Assembly (NCBI RefSeq): GCF_008831285.2
Contig: NW_022204508.1
Coordinates: forward strand, 248,001-312,000
Reading direction: 5' to 3'
Origin: Nymphaea colorata
Lineage: Eukaryota; Streptophyta; Magnoliopsida; Nymphaeales; Nymphaeaceae
DNA: 64,000 nt
This document shows positions 58,330 through 64,000 of the stretch, one piece after another. A model generated the notes under the pieces. The model worked only from the letters and a program-made list of their open reading frames with translations, was not told the DNA's origin and searched no databases. Positions within the stretch are counted from its first letter, which is position 1. Each line of letters begins with the position of its first letter. A program made the position numbers and the translations under genes.

Positions 58330-60065
58330 ACTTGATGAAATGTCAGATACATGAGCTACCAAACTCCCATTCAAAACCTTTCACTTCTAAAATATCTTGA
58401 TCTTAGCCTTTCTGATGTGAGACAGTTGCCCAATTCAATCGGTAGACTCTAGAACCTGCAAACATTGAATTTAAATCATAGTAAAATTGAAGAGCTGCCC
58501 AACGAAATGGGAGAACTCCGCAACTAGAGGTATCTTGAGCTTGAACATGCAACGCGTTTGAATTTTATAGCCGAAGGTTTGGGAAACTTTTTATAGCCAA
58601 AGGCTTGGGGAAGCTTACCAATTTACGACCTTAAAAGGTTTCTTGTATGTATGGCAAAGGGACATAAAGGATGCAAATAGGAACTGAAGACTGAACAAAC
58701 TAAAGGGTACTTGTCAGTAGAACGTTGGAAGGGAAGGAAAGTAATGATGCAAAAGACGCACATCTTAAGGAGAAGCACGAGCCAATTGGTGTGGAATTAG
58801 ACTTCAAGGTGGGAAAAAATGACATAGTGGGCAGTGCTTCGGAACAGAAGGGTTTGCTGGTGGAACCTCCACATGGCATAGAGAGCTTGGGAATTTGCGA
58901 TTATAAAGGTGAAAGGCCTGTGTGGTATTTGGACACCAACTATGTGGAGCTGCAGACATTACGGCTGCAATGTTTCCCATTGTGGGCAACAGTGATAGGA
59001 ATTAAATCATTGGAGAAGTTGGAGGTCAACACCTGCCCTACACTGTGTGAATTACCGAGCATGCCTATGCTAAAGTCCTTGAAAATTCGGAGCTATGATG
59101 GACTCAACACGATTGGTGACTTCCCCAATTATCTCATGGCATGCCTGCTCTCAAGTGGTTGGATGTGTATGGATGTTATAAGTTAAAGACTCTCGCTAAC
59201 ATGCCTGCCTTGGAGTGGTTGGAGGTGAGATATTGTGAGAGGTTAGAGCAAGTAGCTGATGTACACATGCCAGATTGAAAGAGGCTGTGGTTGTCTAATC
59301 TGAACACTCTGAAGCAGCTCCCTGCTCACCTTCCTTCACTTGAGGATCTGAGAGCATGAATTTGCCCAAATGAGAAGGATGGCCAGCAGCTGGATCAAGG
59401 AATTAGCAACAGAAACTTTTATGCATGCTTAAGAGAGGTGGAATTTCAGAACCGTCCAAAGATGCAGACAGAAGGCTTGATTTATGCTCTGTCCGAGCTG
59501 CCGGGGCATGACGGTCAAGCGACTCGGCTCCGTGCCCTGACAGTGTTGAATTGCCCAAATGCAAGATTGGAGTAGAACTTGCTTTAGCACCTGCCCAACC
59601 TCAATCTGATGCTCTTGGATGGGGCAGCTATGGAATCAACGCTGTCATTGCCATCAGATCAGCTATCAACATTTCTACCCTCCCTCAAGGATCTGACTTT
59701 GATAGACTCGAGGGTTGAAGAGCTCAAATGGGGAAGGGTGCCTAAATGGTGTGGGCTCTCTCCCTACTGGAGGAACTGCACCTACAAGGTTTTAATGAGG
59801 ACATCAGTTTGGGAGGCCACTGGCAATGCCTCTGGCAACGGAGACGGTTATCTCTTAAGACTTCCCCAATCTCAAGTCTCTAATGGACGTCAATGATGTT
59901 ACTCCCCAACAAAATGATGCAGCAGGAACATGTCATACGGATGCAAAGCAACAGATTGCCTGCCTCCCGAAGCTTGAAGATTTGACAATTTACAGATCAT
60001 GTCCTGCACTCCCATCTGCCGCAGCATTTAAAGGACTGTCTTGGGAGAAGGTTAGACGATAGGAG
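58330..60065 (+). pseudogene. NLR-C: LRR-only relic
   Basis: From 58340 the sequence follows the LRR part of NLR-A and NLR-B in broken frames: ELPNSHSKPFTSKIS-like decay, then LPNSIGRL and EELPNEMGEL reads, then an open stretch 58725-59186 with GSASEQKGLLVEPPHGIESL, PVWYLDTNYVELQTLRL, SLEKLEVNTCPTLCELPS and GLNTIGD. Later pieces at 59190-59350 and 59600-60065 match the end of the receptor (RVEELKWGRVPKW, and GGHWQCL / NLKSL in shifted frames). There are many stops and small indels. The coiled coil and whole NB-ARC are missing. It has a longer LRR region between 59190 and 59600 than NLR-A, so it comes from a family member closer to NLR-B. It cannot be functional. Confidence 0.9.
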
Positions 60066-60301
60066 ATGATCTGTAGTATTGCTACATCATGCTGCTTAAC
60101 TTTTTTATTCATTTTAAATTGTTTGTAAATGCGTGTAACTAATCTATTCTTTAAATATGCAAATTTGCATTTCATCGGCTCCTTTCTCTCTCTCTTTCCC
60201 CCTTGTTTGATTGGTTCTTGCAATTTTTTTTGTCATGTTTTCCATCTCCAAGTAGAGAGAATGTGAAAGAGTCAATAGTTTGCAACTGTTTTTCAGCAAA
60301 C

Positions 60302-60401
60302 NNNNNNNNNNNNNNNNNNNNNNNNNNNNNNNNNNNNNNNNNNNNNNNNNNNNNNNNNNNNNNNNNNNNNNNNNNNNNNNNNNNNNNNNNNNNNNNNNNN
60401 N
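60302..60401. other. Assembly gap of exactly 100 N
   Basis: One hundred consecutive N bases, a conventional placeholder for a gap of unknown size. The sequence to the right restarts in the middle of module B's spacer (equivalent to about 42854). Confidence 1.
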
Positions 60402-61337
60402 TACTCTTGCAAGAAAGTCATTGCTAATGGATGGGCAGCCATTTGACCCAAATGCTAGTTACTATTTCTCATATTTTATATTTATATATATGTATATGTG
60501 TGTGTGTAATAAAGTGGCACAACATGTATAAGTTGGGAACACAATGGGAATGTGGTTCAATCACATGAACTGATTCAACCAACTAACAGTAATGTGTAAT
60601 AACGTTTGTACTCCTAAAGAAATGTTTGCTCTTGACTCCCAAGCAAGAGAGTGCTTTCTGCTTCAAAAAAATTGTGGTACCAGCTAACTAACGTAGGAAT
60701 GAAGATGATGCACAACAGTATATTTCAAACGTCAAGAACTTCAAAATTAGTGTGGGGAATGAGGTGAAGGACTTATTTTCAGCTAGAAATAGAAAGTGAA
60801 ATTCTACCATCTATTATTGACTTGGTATTTAAACCTTGTTGTGCCATTAATGTTGAATATAGAAGAAGTTTAAGATACATAGAGAGGGGAAAAAGTTTAG
60901 GGGTGTCATGTCAACATGAAAAGTTTAGGTGGTTAGGGTCTCTGAGACAATATTTCTTTGGTGAAGGAATCTCATTCCTCATGGGTGGACTCCTTTTTGG
61001 TCACTCAACTGTTTCCTTTTTTCTCTCACTCTGACTTTGTCTGTTTTTCAATCTCTCTTTCTCTCACACACACATAAACAGATGCATGCGTGCATGCATT
61101 GACACATATGAAGTAAAGTAGAAGAAAACGAATTAGGGAATGCCAGATGGAAGTTTGAAGAAATAGATATAAAGTACTGTGGTTGCTGCTTCACGCCATG
61201 CATTTGTTGTTAAGCTAAGCAAACTTGCTCCATAAATTGCACAGACAGGCAAAGGATGGAAATTAGGCAATGTTCCAGCAATAAAAGGAAGCTATGTCAC
61301 CAAATCAGTTGAAGTCACCATATGGAATGAAAACACA

Positions 61338-61371
<34 letters not shown>

Positions 61372-61566
61372 AGGGTCAAAGGGGCTTCTTCTTCAATGAA
61401 TGAGCAGTGCACTCTTTTAGTGCTTAAAACCGGCATCCAATTAAGCAGTCCAGTGTCATTGTCATGCACCTTGCAGCCATTCTTCTGGGTCTGTTGTAAT
61501 TAAAATTATTCTCTTATCACTGTCTTTTTGACTGCTGGATGCTTTGGATTAAATTCATTTCATAAC

Positions 61567-61597
<31 letters not shown>

Positions 61598-61735
61598 GCT
61601 TTTAGTTTGTATGAATACCCTTTGTCCATCGTAAAGAAAATGATGTTCTCGTCACTGTCTCTTTTACTGGTAGATATTATGGATTAAATATATATCACAA
61701 CTACTTTTTTTTGCTTTATTTGCTTTATTTTATAT
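60402..61735 (+). repeat. Module spacer copy D, near-identical to about 42854-44195
   Basis: It follows copy B almost base for base, including the microsatellites, which differ only in length (TG, AC/AG, T run). The match stops at about 61735, where the sequence jumps to the NB-ARC coding region of NLR-B. Confidence 0.93.
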
Positions 61736-64000
61736 AAAGAGAAAGTAAAAGAACTCTTGTTTGATGGCTTCAATGAGAGTAGTGCGCTCGGAAAAGATGG
61801 TGTTTCTATTGTATCCATTGTAGGTCAAGGTGGGATTGGGAAAACAACTATTGCAAAAATGGTTTTTAATGAAGTCAAAGAACAGTTTGGGAACCGCAGG
61901 TGGTGGGTTTGTGTTTCAGAGAAGCCAAATCGTATGGGTTTGATGAAAAAGATATGCAAGGAATCGGTCAGAGAACTTAAGGGTACCACTTCTTGTGTGA
62001 TTTGTGCACACGATTACGGAGTAAGCTGTCAAAGAGAAAGTTCTTATTGATCTTAGATGATCTATGTGAATTAGATGGGTGGTGGGGAGACTTAGCAGCC
62101 ATCCTGTTGGGAGGTGCAAAGGAAAGCAAGATTTTGATCACCAATAGAAAGGTAGAAGTCTCCCAAGAGATTGGTGCTAAAATTCATAAATTGCCACAAA
62201 TGTCACCATTTGAAACGTATTGGGGAGAAAATAGTGGCGAAATGTGATGGGTTGCCACTTGTTGTTCAGACGGTAGGATCCTTAATGGGTACAAAAATGA
62301 AGACGAAAGACGACTGGGAAACCGATGAGAAGAGTGAGATCTGGGAATGGAAGATGCCTTCCTCAACATCATCATCCTCTGAAATATGTGGTAGCGTTCT
62401 TCCTTGTCTCATGCTGAGCTACGATGACTTGGCACATTATTTGAAGATTTGTTTTTATATTGCTGCATTTATCCAAAGGATCATGAGATAAAAATGGATA
62501 GATTGGTCATGCAATGGATGGCACATGGATTGATTGACCAAAAGAAAGCCATTGATGTGGAAGTGACTGCTAACCAATGGATTAGTGACTTGATAAATCG
62601 GTTCATGATTGAAGAACTGAATATAAGGATCTCAAATTGCATGACATTTTGCATGACTTGCCTTATATATAGGTGGAAGGAATATAGTCATGCCTCTGCT
62701 ACTGAGCACACCCACCATCTGTCATTACTTGGTGTCGACAATGCAGAAGTGCAAAAGCGTAATGCCTGAAGAGCAGCAAATAAGTTGTGCACAATATTAT
62801 GAGTGAGTTGCCTTTGGTTTATACTAAAGACTTAGCCAATTTCAAGTAGTTGAGAGTGTTGTCATTGAGGGAATGTCAGATCGATGAGCTGCCAAAGTCC
62901 ATTGAAGACCTTGCACTTCTAAAATATTTGGATCAAAGCCATTCTCATGTGAGGCGGTTGCCCAGTTCAATCGGCAGACTCCGTAACCTGCAAACATTGG
63001 ATTAAGTAATAGCAGAATTGGAGAGTTGCCCAAGGAAATAGGCGAAGTGTGCAACTTGAGGTATCTTTGCCTGAAAGATGCAGAGAATTGGGATTTGTAG
63101 CTGAAGGCTTGGAGAAGCTTACTAATTTACGAACCTTGCATAGGTTTATGGTATGCGATGACAAGGGGGATACAAGAGGATGCAATATTAAGGAAATAAA
63201 AGACTTGAATAAACTAAAGGGGGAATTGTAAATAGAAGGTTTGGGTGGGGGAAGGGTGAAAGTAATTGATGCACAGAAAGCAGAGCTTAAGGAGAAGAAT
63301 GAACTAATTAAGGTGAAATTTGACTTCGAGGTGCGAGAGGATGATAAAGTTGGTAGTGCTTCTGAACAGAAGGGTTTGCTGGAGGCTTTGAAACCTCCAC
63401 ATGGCATAGAGAGGTTGGAAATTTGGTGTTATACAGGAGATAGGCCTGCATGGTATTCGGACACGAATTATGGGAAGCTGCGAACAGTATGGCTGCTAAG
63501 TTGCCCATCAAGGGCAACAGTGATAGGAACTAAATCATTGGAAGAATTGGGGGTCAGCGACTGCCCAACATTGTGTGAATTACGGAGCATGCCTTTGCTG
63601 AAGTCCTTGGAGATTTGGGAGTGTGATGGGCTCAACACGATTGGTGACTTGCCTGCATTGGAGTCGTTAGATGTGAAAAGCTGAAGACTCGCTAACATGC
63701 CTGCATTGGAGTCGTTGGAGGTGAAGGGATGTGGTAGGGTAGAGCAAGTAGCTGATGATCACATGCCAGCTGTAAGGAGGTTGTGGTTGTCTGACCTGAA
63801 CATTTTGAAGCAGCTCCCTAACCTCATTGATAGTGCAAGATTGGGATGGAAATTGCTTGAGCAACTACCTAACTTCATTGAGTTGGGGTTGGATTCAGAA
63901 TTGCCCAAGTGCAAGATTGGGATGGAAATTGCTTTAGCAACTACGTAACCTCATTGAGTTGGGGTTGGATTCAGAATCAGCAGTACTACTGCCATCGCCA
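61736..64000 (+). pseudogene. NLR-D: near-identical, deleted copy of NLR-B, cut by the window edge
   Basis: From 61736 this equals NLR-B from 46979 onward. Positions are offset by about 14.69 kb in the LRR part. The start, coiled coil and upstream region are absent because of a deletion of roughly 2.78 kb. The P-loop GQGGIGKTT (followed by IAKMV instead of LAKMV), RNBS-A and RNBS-B are readable. A 65-bp deletion near 62201 removes the RNBS-C region. Several one- or two-base losses relative to NLR-B (about 61992, 62453, 62613, 62655, 62674) break the frame. In the LRR part most lesions are those of NLR-B, including the 76-bp duplication, but at 63659-63680 this copy lacks two of NLR-B's stops. 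The 3' end lies beyond the window. Confidence 0.92.

Noticed and set aside
60203-60531. Open frames running through the gap
   Set aside because: They contain 34 unknown residues from N bases and are meaningless.
1-64000. rRNA and tRNA genes
   Set aside because: I saw no rRNA-like stretch and no convincing cloverleaf with A and B boxes by eye; a covariance-model scan would be needed to exclude tRNAs.

Overview
The window is nuclear DNA of a flowering plant. It is AT-rich and full of decayed transposable elements. It carries broken copies of one plant NLR (CC-NB-ARC-LRR) immune-receptor family, several Ty1/copia retrotransposon pieces, and a decayed piece of the nuclear gene for the plastid protein-import component Tic110. 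I could not identify the species. I found no intact protein-coding gene. Every NLR copy has stop codons or frameshifts, although some of these may be sequencing or assembly errors.

Layout: 1-1026 and 18962-19987 are the arms of an almost perfect inverted repeat of about 1.03 kb, each carrying the same NB-ARC/ARC2 fragment. Between the arms lie: a tandem array of a 1.44-kb unit (1042-7485, four units plus a partial fifth); an old inverted relative of that unit (about 7790-8250); a 270-bp repeat in three copies (9692-10399); about 1.9 kb of TA/TATGTA low-complexity DNA (10430-12300); and a weakly gene-like stretch ending in the Tic110 relic (17148-17575).

From 20 kb onward the window is built from repeated copies of one NLR module. 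The order in each module is: LRR-end fragment, long intergenic spacer, upstream region, NLR, tail. Module A covers about 21.1-32.5 kb (NLR-A 27599-30605). Module B covers about 36.6-51.4 kb (NLR-B 46432-49730) and is split by a near full-length copia element (37550-42173, reverse strand, 5-bp target duplication, primer-binding site and polypurine tract visible). An LRR-only relic, NLR-C, sits at 58330-60065. After a gap of exactly 100 N (60302-60401), the sequence restarts inside module B. It gives a near-identical but internally deleted copy, NLR-D, that runs off the right edge.

Smaller elements include a 195-bp hAT-type MITE with an 8-bp target duplication (33696-33890), a second copia integrase relic (35760-36335), a CACTA-like stretch (51950-53390), two GA-rich polypurine tracts, and a GC-rich GGCCTGGCC-type repeat (54780-55130).

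The genes show no pathway-level cooperation. The biology is that of a fast-turnover resistance-gene cluster: local duplication, truncation, transposon insertion and pseudogenisation. I found no convincing new molecular system. The most unusual items are the 1.44-kb array lying exactly at the inverted-repeat breakpoint, with a diverged inverted relative next door, and the gap-flanked near-identical NLR copy that may be an assembly artefact.
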